From assembly GCA_002359655.1 (NCBI GenBank), contig DENL01000006.1:94368-138295 (forward strand): a stretch of 43,928 nt of DNA. Direction: 5' to 3'. The notes beneath the pieces are model-generated. The model saw nothing but the letters and a program-made list of their open reading frames with translations. It ran no database searches and had not been told where the DNA came from. Below, piece by piece: positions 8,027-15,418 of the stretch (the first letter of the stretch is position 1; the number at the start of each line of letters is the position of its first letter). This DNA is from Rickettsiales bacterium UBA2645. Lineage in GTDB: Bacteria > Pseudomonadota > Alphaproteobacteria > Rickettsiales > UBA1997. Made by a program: the position numbers and the translations under genes.

Positions 8027-8896
8027 ATGAATTCTAAAAAAGTTCCGACTCCAACAAATCCAGTTGGGGTCGGACTTCGATCCTTTCATCTGCCGCATAT
8101 TCAAAAAAATTTAAAAAGCATCGCAAAAAAAATTGGCTGGTTTGAAGTTCACAGCGAAAATTATTACGCCAATAACAGCAATTCATTTCATAACTTAGTT
8201 AAGATTAGACAAGACTTCGAAGTAAGTTTACACTCAGTCGGAAACTCTTTAGGATCAGCACAAAAACTTGATTTAAAACATTTAGAAAAACTTAAAAATC
8301 TAGCCGACGCGATTCAGCCTTTTTTAATTTCAGATCATATTTCTTGGGGAAGAGTCGACAAAAATCATCTAAATGATTTGCTGCCACTGCCTTACACAAA
8401 AGAGGCTTTGGAAGCAATCAGTGATAATGTCTCACAAATGCAAGATTTTCTAAAGAAACAAATTCTAGTTGAAAATCCTTCAGCTTATTTAGCTTTTAAA
8501 AATCCAGAAATGAATGAAGCAGAATTTGTCAACAAACTTTGTAAAAAAACTGGCTGCAGGCTTCTGCTGGATGTAAACAATATTTATGTCAGCTCGCAAA
8601 ACTGTCAGCAATTTAACGCAGAAAATTATTTAAAAGAATTAGATAAAAAGATTGTCAAAGAGATTCATTTGGCTGGACATTCAGTGTCAGAAATTTCTGA
8701 CGGCAAAAAGAAGAAAAAAATTCTGATAGATACTCACAATAGCTTGGTTTGCAAAGAAGTCTGGCAAATTTACAAAATGGCTATCAAAAATTTTGGGAGG
8801 ATTCCTTCTTTAATTGAGTGGGATCAAGACTTTCCTGAGTTTAAAGTGTTACTAAGAGAAGCAAAAAAAGCTGAAAAAATTTTGAAAAATGACTAA
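8027..8896 (+). CDS. bufB: DUF692 multinuclear non-heme iron oxidative enzyme (MNIO), BufB/HvfB-like
   Basis: TIM-barrel MNIO enzyme. Family members such as MbnB, TglH and BufB/HvfB oxidatively modify Cys residues in ribosomal peptides using a di- or tri-iron centre. The 289 residues carry every family block: GVGLRSFH at 14-21, WFEVHSEN at 38-45 (E40, H42, E44), VSLHSVGNSLGS with H69, SDHISW with D103-H104, ENPSAYL with E149, LLLDVNNIYVSSQN with D182 and N184, EIHLAGH with H214 and H218, DTHNSLV with D235 and H237, and SLIEWDQDFP with E264. All likely iron ligands are intact, so it should be active. It follows the precursor by eight bases and overlaps the DUF2063 gene by eight. BufB is preferred because of the BufC partner. 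Confidence 0.9.
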   Translation: MNSKKVPTPTNPVGVGLRSFHLPHIQKNLKSIAKKIGWFEVHSENYYANNSNSFHNLVKIRQDFEVSLHSVGNSLGSAQKLDLKHLEKLKNLADAIQPFLISDHISWGRVDKNHLNDLLPLPYTKEALEAISDNVSQMQDFLKKQILVENPSAYLAFKNPEMNEAEFVNKLCKKTGCRLLLDVNNIYVSSQNCQQFNAENYLKELDKKIVKEIHLAGHSVSEISDGKKKKKILIDTHNSLVCKEVWQIYKMAIKNFGRIPSLIEWDQDFPEFKVLLREAKKAEKILKND

Positions 8897-9620
8897 TTTG
8901 CTCAAATTGCAAAGAGAATTTGCTCATCACATTTTTGATAAATCAGCTAGAGAAATTTTAGGTAAAACAAATTACTCCAACCAAGAAGGATTGGAGCGAT
9001 TAAATATTTACCGCAACAATGTGCTTGGCAATTTTGACTCAGTTTTATCTGCAACTTTTATAGTTACTAAAAAAATTCTGGGTGAAAAAAAATTTAGTGA
9101 ATTGAGCAAAGAATATTCACAAAAATTTCCCTCAATAAGTGGCGATCTTAATCAATTTGGCTTGAAATTTCCGTCTTTGTTAAAAAACCATAATCCCTTG
9201 TTCTTAGAGGATTTAGCTTGGTTAGAATTATTCTATCACCAATCTTATTTTAGCGAAAAAATTATAAATAAATTTGATTTAAAGAAGTTTAAAAAACTCA
9301 AAGAAAATGAGTTTGAGAAAATAGAGTTCAAACTGAATCCAAACTGCATTTTGTTTTCTTCAAAATTTGCTGTTTTTTCAATTTGGCAAAAAGAAAAGAA
9401 GTTAAAAAACTTTCATAAGGCAGAATTTACAGCTATTCATAGCAATAAAGTTTTTTTACTAAACGCCGAGGAATTTCAATTTTTATCTTTAGTTAAAAAG
9501 AAAAATTCGCTTTATAAAATTTATCAGAAACTTAGCAAAAGTAATCCAGAAGCAGATTTAGGAAGTTTAATAAATCGTTTTATTGCAAACGAAACCATTA
9601 TCGAATTCAGCTTAAAATAA
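8889..9620 (+). CDS. bufC: DUF2063 RiPP partner protein, BufC/HvfC-like
   Basis: Partner protein of MNIO enzymes in bufferin/HvfABC clusters, thought to deliver or recognise the precursor peptide. The N-terminal DUF2063 domain (about residues 1-95) shows LLKLQREFAHHIF and the hallmark RLNIYRNNVLGNFDSVLSATF at 37-57, then FPSISGDLNQFG and a DLAWLELFYHQSYF helix. The C-terminal half is poorly conserved and Lys-rich, and resembles the winged-helix-like recognition domain expected in this family. At 243 residues the length is normal. The start overlaps bufB by eight bases and the stop lies four bases before thiL, so the three cluster genes, thiL and the RDD gene probably form one transcript. Confidence 0.87.
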   Translation: MTNLLKLQREFAHHIFDKSAREILGKTNYSNQEGLERLNIYRNNVLGNFDSVLSATFIVTKKILGEKKFSELSKEYSQKFPSISGDLNQFGLKFPSLLKNHNPLFLEDLAWLELFYHQSYFSEKIINKFDLKKFKKLKENEFEKIEFKLNPNCILFSSKFAVFSIWQKEKKLKNFHKAEFTAIHSNKVFLLNAEEFQFLSLVKKKNSLYKIYQKLSKSNPEADLGSLINRFIANETIIEFSLK

Positions 9621-9624
9621 TTTT

Positions 9625-10581
9625 ATGAAAGAATTTGAGCTAATTAAAAAATATTTTCATCCACTAACAAAATCTTGTGAAGCCTCGCAAAATCTGATTG
9701 ATGACGCTGCAAAAATTCGCTTAAAAAAAAATGAAGAGTTGATAATCAGTAAAGATCTTTTTGTTGAAGATGTACATTTCTTAATGCGTGATGGCGGATT
9801 TAAAATCGCTTCTAAACTTTTGCGCACCAACCTTTCTGACCTTGCTTCATCTGGAGCAACTCCACTTTATTACATGCTGGGATTTTCTAAAAATAAAAAT
9901 ACTGACGCCAATTTTTTAAAACAATTCAGCCAAGGATTAAAATCTATTCAAGATGAATTCGATCTTAGTTTAATTGGCGGCGATACCGTTAATTCAAAAA
10001 AACTTTTTTTCTCAATAACAATTTTTGGCATCGCTAAAAAAGGTAAAATTTTATCTCGTAACCAAGCTAAAGAAGGTGATTTGATTTTTATTTCAGGAAC
10101 AATTGGGGATGCTTTTCTGGGCTTAAGAAAAAGCGACGATCGATTTTTAATGAGTCGACATTTCTTTCCAACTCCACGAATTAATTTAGGAAAAAAGTTA
10201 ACAGAAAGAAACCTATCAAACTGTGCTATTGATATTTCTGACGGCTTATTTGCTGACTTACAACATCTTTGCCAAGCTTCAGAATTAAACGCTGAGATTA
10301 ATTTAAATCAGATACCGCTATCACAACAAGCTAGAAAATTTTTAGAAAAAAATTCTCAAATAAAAATCAAAGATCTAGCTTCCGGTGGTGACGATTACGA
10401 ATTAATTTTTGCCGTAAATCCAAAGAATCAGAAAAAAATTCTACAATTATCAAAAGCTTTAAAGCTTGATTTAACTTGTGTTGGTAAGTTTAAAAAATCA
10501 TCAACAAAAAAATTTTCTCTTATTGTGCGAGATGAAAAAAATCAAAAAATAACAATAAAAAAACTAGGCTATGAACATTGA
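9625..10581 (+). CDS. thiL: Thiamine-monophosphate kinase
   Basis: Catalyses the last step of thiamine diphosphate synthesis, ATP-dependent phosphorylation of thiamine phosphate. The 318 residues match ThiL, with DDAAKI near residue 27, a VEDVHF substrate/metal motif near 48, GGDTVNS near 116, CAIDISDGLFADL near 201 and SGGDDYELIF near 255. These Asp clusters are the Mg-ATP sites of the PurM/ThiL fold. It follows bufC by four bases and overlaps the RDD gene by 11. Why a cofactor kinase is joined to a metallophore-type cluster is unclear; it may simply share the promoter. No other thi genes are visible in the window. Confidence 0.9.
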   Translation: MKEFELIKKYFHPLTKSCEASQNLIDDAAKIRLKKNEELIISKDLFVEDVHFLMRDGGFKIASKLLRTNLSDLASSGATPLYYMLGFSKNKNTDANFLKQFSQGLKSIQDEFDLSLIGGDTVNSKKLFFSITIFGIAKKGKILSRNQAKEGDLIFISGTIGDAFLGLRKSDDRFLMSRHFFPTPRINLGKKLTERNLSNCAIDISDGLFADLQHLCQASELNAEINLNQIPLSQQARKFLEKNSQIKIKDLASGGDDYELIFAVNPKNQKKILQLSKALKLDLTCVGKFKKSSTKKFSLIVRDEKNQKITIKKLGYEH

Positions 10582-11263
10582 AAAATTTTTTGGTTTAAAA
10601 TCACAAAATCCGGAAAAAGGATATTATGTTGGATCTTTCAAAAGAAGTTTCGCTGCTATGATTGACGCTACTATTGTCTTGTTCTTGCGCGTATTAGTTG
10701 CTCAAATTTTAGGAATGTTTTTTATCACATCTGCTTTGCAGAAATTTTTAATGGATTTTAAAGATAAATTTGGAACCGATTTTGTAAAAAATAATCCTGA
10801 CCATATCGATTTTGTTATTCATCATAGTATCTTCATAATTGTTTTGGTTTTTTATGCTGTAGTAATTTTTGTTGGGGCTCTTTATCACGCGCTTTTAAAC
10901 TCATCAAAATGGCAGGCCACGATTGGCAAGCATTTACTTGGTATCGTTATTGAAAAAGAAGATGGATCTCCTATCAGTTTTAACATTGCGATTACTCATT
11001 ACTTTTTATCAATTCTACCTTTTGCCTTTATAACATACTTGATTGCCTATCGGGTAAATTATGGTGTAACTTTTTTTCAATCAGTTACCTCTTCCAACCT
11101 TAACATTTTTTTAGGAATATTGTTTTTGCTCTGGACACATATCCACATTATTACCAAAAGAAAAACCACCGCTTATGATTTGATCTGCAGAACCGTTTTT
11201 CTAAACAAAAAAATCAATGCGAAATTTCCTTGGAGTGAACCAAAAATCAGTAATTTTTTGTAA
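10571..11263 (+). CDS. RDD family membrane protein
   Basis: A 230-residue inner-membrane protein with about four hydrophobic spans (near residues 28-55, 84-107, 136-157 and 172-192). The start of the first span carries the RDD hallmark pattern (FKRSFAAMIDATIVLFLRV: Arg, then Asp inside the helix), and the loop GKHLLGIVIEKEDGSPISF matches the family's conserved GKxLLGIxVxxxDG. RDD proteins are of mostly unknown function; some are proposed transporters. The ATG lies inside the end of thiL (11-base overlap), so translation is likely coupled. It is the last gene of the buf-thiL run, followed by an 80-base gap before lpxC. Confidence 0.85.
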   Translation: MNIEKFFGLKSQNPEKGYYVGSFKRSFAAMIDATIVLFLRVLVAQILGMFFITSALQKFLMDFKDKFGTDFVKNNPDHIDFVIHHSIFIIVLVFYAVVIFVGALYHALLNSSKWQATIGKHLLGIVIEKEDGSPISFNIAITHYFLSILPFAFITYLIAYRVNYGVTFFQSVTSSNLNIFLGILFLLWTHIHIITKRKTTAYDLICRTVFLNKKINAKFPWSEPKISNFL

Positions 11264-11343
11264 CAAATTTCTCTTTGAAATATACTGCGTAGCGTTGAAG
11301 AATAAGCTCTAGTCATTTTGATCAAATTCCTTTCCTTCAATAA

Positions 11344-12207
11344 ATGTTTATCTCGTCACAAAAAACGATTAATAGTAAAGTTAGCTGCAACGGAATTGGC
11401 TTACATTCTGATGCCAATGTTGAAATAACTCTTATTCCAGCTCCCTCTGATACCGGAATTATTTTTAGAAGAACTGATGTTGAGCAAGGAAAAGGCAATA
11501 TCAAAGCTCATTATAAAAATGTCGTCACAACCAATTTAGGAACCACAATTGCCAATCAGTTTGGCCACAAAGTTTCTACTATCGAGCATTTAATGGCAGC
11601 AATTTGGGGTTGCGGCATTGATAATCTTTTTATTGATATTAGCGCTCCTGAAGCGCCAATTATGGACGGAAGCTCTGAACCTTTTATATTTTTAATCGAA
11701 TGCGCTGGTGTTACGGTACAAGAAAAAACTCGCCACATCATTGAAGTAATGAAAACAGTTAGAGTAGAAGAAGCTGGTGGAAAAATGATTGAAGTCAAAC
11801 CAGCCAATGATTTCTCGGTTTCTCTTCACATTGATTTCGATCACAAACATGTTCAAAAACAAAGCTTTGACTTCAGAACAACTTTTGCCTCTTTCAAAAA
11901 CGATTTATCTCGTGCCAGAACTTTTGGCTTTCAACATGAAATCGAGCAATTGCATAAAATGGGTTTGGCTAAAGGTGGCTCACTAAAAAATGCAATTTTA
12001 GTTGGCGAAAATGGCATTGTTAACGAAGAAGGCCTGCGCTATGAAGACGAATTTGTTCGACACAAAACTCTTGATTTCATCGGCGATATTTATCTTGCGG
12101 GATACTACATTTCTGGACAATTTACTGGCATAAAAACTGGACACGGAATCAATAATAAAATTTTACACCAACTTTTAAACGACGAGTCAGCTTGGAGATT
12201 AATTTAA
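11344..12207 (+). CDS. lpxC: UDP-3-O-acyl-N-acetylglucosamine deacetylase
   Basis: Zn-dependent cytosolic enzyme of the first committed step of lipid A synthesis. The 287 residues are slightly short for LpxC but contain both repeated domains. Zn ligands are H82 (VSTIEHLMAA), H240 and D244 (RHKTLDFIGD). The catalytic base region GHGINN holds H267, and E81 stands beside the first zinc ligand. MDGSSEPFIFLI and ARTFGF are also family blocks. It stands alone on the plus strand after an 80-base gap and converges on a small lipoprotein gene. Together with lpxK and lpxL elsewhere in the window it shows that the organism makes lipid A. Confidence 0.95.
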   Translation: MFISSQKTINSKVSCNGIGLHSDANVEITLIPAPSDTGIIFRRTDVEQGKGNIKAHYKNVVTTNLGTTIANQFGHKVSTIEHLMAAIWGCGIDNLFIDISAPEAPIMDGSSEPFIFLIECAGVTVQEKTRHIIEVMKTVRVEEAGGKMIEVKPANDFSVSLHIDFDHKHVQKQSFDFRTTFASFKNDLSRARTFGFQHEIEQLHKMGLAKGGSLKNAILVGENGIVNEEGLRYEDEFVRHKTLDFIGDIYLAGYYISGQFTGIKTGHGINNKILHQLLNDESAWRLI

Positions 12208-12216
12208 TCCGATTTT

Positions 12217-12573
12217 TCATCGGAAGTGATGGATATAACTAGATTCAACTTCTCCAACTCTAGTTTCGTAAAGATCACAAGTTATTGCGGATTCAGGCGA
12301 TATATTTCTCAGCATAAATGATCTTTCATCTCCAAGCCTTATTGGAGTATAATTTTCTGATGTTTTGAGTTTTCTTTTATTTATATATGAAGTGCGGATA
12401 GCAGCTTTTAAATCTTTAGCACGAACAAACTTTACTAAAATTGCTGATCCGTTTGGACAAACCAACTCGGTGTTGTATAGGTATTTTTCTTTCTCAGCAG
12501 AGCAAGAAGCAAACAGACTGAGAAGAAAAATAGCGATAATAATTTTATTGAGCAGCCTTGACTTGTCCGACAT
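12217..12573 (-). CDS. Small lipoprotein of unknown function
   Basis: I place the start at ATG 12571-12573 rather than an upstream in-frame codon at 12636, because this start gives a proper export signal: MSDKSRLLNK, a hydrophobic helix and the lipobox LFASC, with Cys about residue 23. The mature part is about 96 residues, polar, with two further Cys (in VCPNG and TCDLY) that could form a disulfide. It contains a repeated-strand look (AILVKFVRAKDL, SFMLRNISPES) but no family I recognise. The gene overlaps the end of the upstream BamE-like lipoprotein gene by 29 bases, so the two are co-expressed. It converges on lpxC with nine bases between them. Confidence 0.7.
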   Translation of the reverse strand: MSDKSRLLNKIIIAIFLLSLFASCSAEKEKYLYNTELVCPNGSAILVKFVRAKDLKAAIRTSYINKRKLKTSENYTPIRLGDERSFMLRNISPESAITCDLYETRVGEVESSYIHHFR

Positions 12574-12979
12574 TGCTAAAGATAGATTTAAAGAAACCAA
12601 TTTTAGAGCTTTGAACTTCAGTATAATTTGAAGCAAATTTTAGTTTTTGGTCTTCGTCTGATAGATCATATCTTTCGATATTCTTGACCGTATCACTAGA
12701 ATCAAATTTCAAAGCCAGAATTTTTCTCTCTTTTATGTCGGGAATAAAAAACAAAATTGAATCAACATCTTCTGAATAGTAAATCCAAGCTTCCTCGGAA
12801 TCTAAATTAGAAATGATCGTTGGCGAGCCCATAATTTTTAAAACTCTTTCCTTGCTGGTAATTCCCTCTTGTACAAGCTGATAATCAGACAAGTCAAACA
12901 AATATCCATAACGCTTTGAGACCTTGATACAAGAGCTCAGAAGCATAATTACAAAAATATAAAGTAGAAGCTGCTTCAT
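12545..12979 (-). CDS. bamE: BamE-like (SmpA/OmlA domain) outer-membrane lipoprotein
   Basis: Likely lipoprotein subunit of the outer-membrane protein assembly (BAM) complex. I choose ATG 12977-12979, because it places a signal peptide (MKQLLLYIFVIMLLSSC) with lipobox LLSSC at the N-terminus; the longer frame up to 13069 adds 30 basic residues with no export logic. After the Cys comes RYGYLFDLSDYQLVQEGITSKERVLKIMGSPTIIS, which fits the SmpA/OmlA start (gly-x-thr, then val-hydrophobic-gly-x-pro), then EEAWIYYSEDVDS and FDSSDTVKNIERYDLSD, also typical. The 144-residue length fits alphaproteobacterial BamE. It is divergent from rpmF and overlaps the next lipoprotein gene by 29 bases. Confidence 0.8.
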   Translation of the reverse strand: MKQLLLYIFVIMLLSSCIKVSKRYGYLFDLSDYQLVQEGITSKERVLKIMGSPTIISNLDSEEAWIYYSEDVDSILFFIPDIKERKILALKFDSSDTVKNIERYDLSDEDQKLKFASNYTEVQSSKIGFFKSIFSNVGQVKAAQ

Positions 12980-13167
12980 GAGAAAAATTTTAGATTTGTG
13001 GCAACGCTTTTTGATCGAAATTGAGTAAAAAATTTTCTTTGATTTTACGAAATGGCTTTCTATATTCAAGCGCGCTTTTCAAAGATGAATGACACGCAAT
13101 CTGACTGCATCAGCAATCATTTTAAAATCCAAATCAAACTAAAATTATAAATTACTAGAGCAATCCT

Positions 13168-13374
13168 ATGGCAGTTCCTAAGAGAAAGAAATCGAAATCA
13201 AGACGTAATATGAGAAGAGGAAGCAACGGTTCTTACTCTTTAGAAATCGCCAATGTTCTTACTGACAAAACCACTGGTGAATTCAAACTTCCGCATCATA
13301 TCTCGCTTGATGGTTATTACGACGGAAGAGAAATTATAAAAAAGAAACAAAAAAAATCTGCTCAAGAAGAGTAA
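13168..13374 (+). CDS. rpmF: 50S ribosomal protein L32
   Basis: Small basic ribosomal protein, 68 residues, beginning MAVPKRKKSKSRRNMRRG, the near-invariant L32 N-terminus. The zinc-ribbon Cys pairs of some L32 proteins are absent, so this is the Cys-free form common in Alphaproteobacteria. A short Lys-rich tail ends the protein. It leads the rpmF-plsX-fabH cluster, a widely conserved link between ribosome and lipid synthesis, with 27 bases to plsX. The 188 bases upstream separate it from the divergent BamE-like gene and probably carry both promoters. A TATAAA at 13146-13151 has no clear -35 partner. Confidence 0.95.
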   Translation: MAVPKRKKSKSRRNMRRGSNGSYSLEIANVLTDKTTGEFKLPHHISLDGYYDGREIIKKKQKKSAQEE

Positions 13375-13401
13375 TATTAAAACAAACTCAAGCTTCTTGA
13401 A

Positions 13402-14445
13402 GTGTCAAAATATACCATAGCACTGGACTGTATGGGGGGCGATAACGCTCCTCAATGCGTTATTAAAGGTGCTCAAATTATTGCAGCAGCAAATCCAAAT
13501 ACGCATTTTTTGCTTTATGGCGATGCACAAAAAATCAATCCGATCTTGGATAGTTGTTTTGATCTTAAATCAAGACACACTTTAGTTCACACTGAAGAAT
13601 TCATTTCAGCTGATGAAAAACCTTCAACCGCTTTTCGTAAAGGTACTAATTCTAGCATGCGCTTGGCGATCAACGCTGTAAAAGACAGCGAAGCAGACGT
13701 TGCCGTTTCAGCTGGCAATACTGGAGCTTTGATGGCGATTGCAAAAATTGTTCTGCGCCCTCTTCCTTCAATCGATCGACCAGCAATTGTAACTTCGATT
13801 CCCAATCAAAAGAAAACCGCAACTGTTCTTCTAGACATGGGTGCCAATGTTGAATGTGATTCGGAAGTTCTTTTTCAGTTCGCAATCATGGGTCACGCTT
13901 TTGCCAAAGTTGTTTTGCAAATCGAAAAGCCTTCGATTGGAATTTTAAATATCGGCTCCGAAGATTTAAAAGGTTCTGACGCAGTTCGAAGCGCCGCTTT
14001 ACTTCTCAAAGAAAGCGATCTTAAAGATTGTTTTTATGGCTATGTTGAAGGTGACGATATAACAAAAGGAACAGTCGATGTTGTGGTAACTGACGGCTTT
14101 TCTGGTAACATAACTTTAAAAGCAATTGAAGGCACAGCCAAACTAATTTCATCTTTAGTTAAAGAAGGTTTTAACAATTCTATTCTAGCGAAAATTGGTT
14201 ATCTTTTAGCTGGAGCATCAATTCGTAAAGCAACCAAAAGTATGGATCCGCGCTTGCATAATGGGGCAATGCTGGTTGGATTAAACGGCGTTGTTGTAAA
14301 AAGTCACGGTGGTACTGATGCGCTCGGCTTCTCTAACGCAATCAAAGTTGCGATCTCACTGGTTGAAAACAAAATCAATGAACGTATTACCGAAGAGTTA
14401 ATTACTACATCATCAGTTACTCCTAAAGACGAAGAGGAATCGTAA
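13402..14445 (+). CDS. plsX: Phosphate acyltransferase PlsX
   Basis: Converts acyl-ACP to acyl-phosphate, the first step of the PlsX/PlsY route of phospholipid synthesis. It is a peripheral membrane enzyme. The 347 residues begin with IALDCMGGDNAP, the family's N-terminal signature, and continue with SAGNTGALMAIA, LLDMGANVEC, LNIGSEDLKGSD and VVTDGFSGNITLKAIEG, all characteristic. The start codon is GTG at 13402-13404. It lies between rpmF and fabH, six bases before the latter, so acyl-phosphate supply and fatty-acid initiation are co-expressed. The C-terminal 15 residues are polar and variable. Confidence 0.95.
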   Translation: MSKYTIALDCMGGDNAPQCVIKGAQIIAAANPNTHFLLYGDAQKINPILDSCFDLKSRHTLVHTEEFISADEKPSTAFRKGTNSSMRLAINAVKDSEADVAVSAGNTGALMAIAKIVLRPLPSIDRPAIVTSIPNQKKTATVLLDMGANVECDSEVLFQFAIMGHAFAKVVLQIEKPSIGILNIGSEDLKGSDAVRSAALLLKESDLKDCFYGYVEGDDITKGTVDVVVTDGFSGNITLKAIEGTAKLISSLVKEGFNNSILAKIGYLLAGASIRKATKSMDPRLHNGAMLVGLNGVVVKSHGGTDALGFSNAIKVAISLVENKINERITEELITTSSVTPKDEEES

Positions 14446-14451
14446 AAATTT

Positions 14452-15411
14452 ATGGAAATTAAAAGCAAAATAATTGCTACAGGTTCATATCTGCCAGAAA
14501 AAGTTTTAACTAATTTCGATCTCGAGAAAGTTGTTGATACCACAGATTCTTGGATTGTTGAACGTACCGGAATCAAAAAAAGACACATCGTCGCTGATGG
14601 CGAATTAACTTCTGATATCGCTGCCAAAGCTTGTGAAAAAGCGCTCCTAAATGCTAATTTAAAAGCCGAAGATATCGACATGATTATCTTGGCCACCACG
14701 ACTCCTGATCTGACTTTCCCTGCAACTGCAACAACCATTCAAGCAAAAATTGGTGCCACCTCAGCTTTTGCTTTTGACATTCAAGCTGTGTGTTCTGGTT
14801 TTGTTTATGCAATCGCCACCGCCGACAATTTTATCAAATCTGGACAAGTAAAAAATGCCTTAGTAATTGGCGCCGATACCTTATCTCGTATTGTTGATTG
14901 GACTGATCGCAACACTTGCGTTCTTTTTGGTGATGGCGCTGGAGCAATAATTTTACAAGCCTCAACAGAGAAAGATCGCGGCATCATTTCTTCCAATCTA
15001 CAATCCGATGGAACTCTAAATAATATTTTAAAAACTAGCGGCGGCACTTCCAATAAAAGTACTGGCTTCATCGAAATGTCAGGAAAAGAAGTTTTTAAAC
15101 ACGCGGTAGAAAAAATGTCGAAGTCAGTTTTAAAAGCTTTGGAAAAAGCTGGATTAAGTATTAAAGATATCGACTTTCTAGTCCCGCACCAAGCCAATGC
15201 TAGAATCTTAAATGCTGTAGCAACTAGACTGGAAATCGCTCCAGAAAAAGTTATTATAACAGTTTCTGATCACGCCAATACCTCTGCTGCTTCCATTCCA
15301 CTTGCTTTGGATTACGCTGCTTCAAAAAATAAAATTAAGTCTGGGGACATCATCGTTCTTGAAGCTTTAGGAGGCGGCTTGACTTGGGGATCAGTAGTTT
15401 TGAAGTGGTAA
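14452..15411 (+). CDS. fabH: Beta-ketoacyl-ACP synthase III
   Basis: Starts type II fatty-acid synthesis by condensing acetyl-CoA with malonyl-ACP. The thiolase-fold catalytic triad is complete in the 319 residues: C114 in DIQAVCSGFVYA, H246 in VPHQANARI and N276 in DHANTSAASIPLAL. The C-terminal GDIIVLEALGGGLTWGSVVLKW is the usual FabH end. The gene follows plsX by six bases. In many alphaproteobacteria ihfA comes next; here it is missing and a convergent glycosyltransferase gene ends eight bases away. Confidence 0.95.
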   Translation: MEIKSKIIATGSYLPEKVLTNFDLEKVVDTTDSWIVERTGIKKRHIVADGELTSDIAAKACEKALLNANLKAEDIDMIILATTTPDLTFPATATTIQAKIGATSAFAFDIQAVCSGFVYAIATADNFIKSGQVKNALVIGADTLSRIVDWTDRNTCVLFGDGAGAIILQASTEKDRGIISSNLQSDGTLNNILKTSGGTSNKSTGFIEMSGKEVFKHAVEKMSKSVLKALEKAGLSIKDIDFLVPHQANARILNAVATRLEIAPEKVIITVSDHANTSAASIPLALDYAASKNKIKSGDIIVLEALGGGLTWGSVVLKW

Positions 15412-15418
15412 GATTCAG

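Noticed and set aside
12208..12224. TCCGAT/ATCGGA six-base hairpin between lpxC and the lipoprotein gene
   Set aside because: The stem is short, there is no T-run, and it overlaps the minus-strand stop codon, so it is not convincing as a terminator.
12979..13069. Upstream start for the BamE-like gene at 13069
   Set aside because: It would put about 30 basic residues before the lipoprotein signal; the ATG at 12979 gives a proper signal peptide.
13587..15197. Minus-strand ORFs of up to 144 codons opposite plsX and fabH
   Set aside because: They lie fully inside highly conserved genes on the other strand and carry no recognisable domain.
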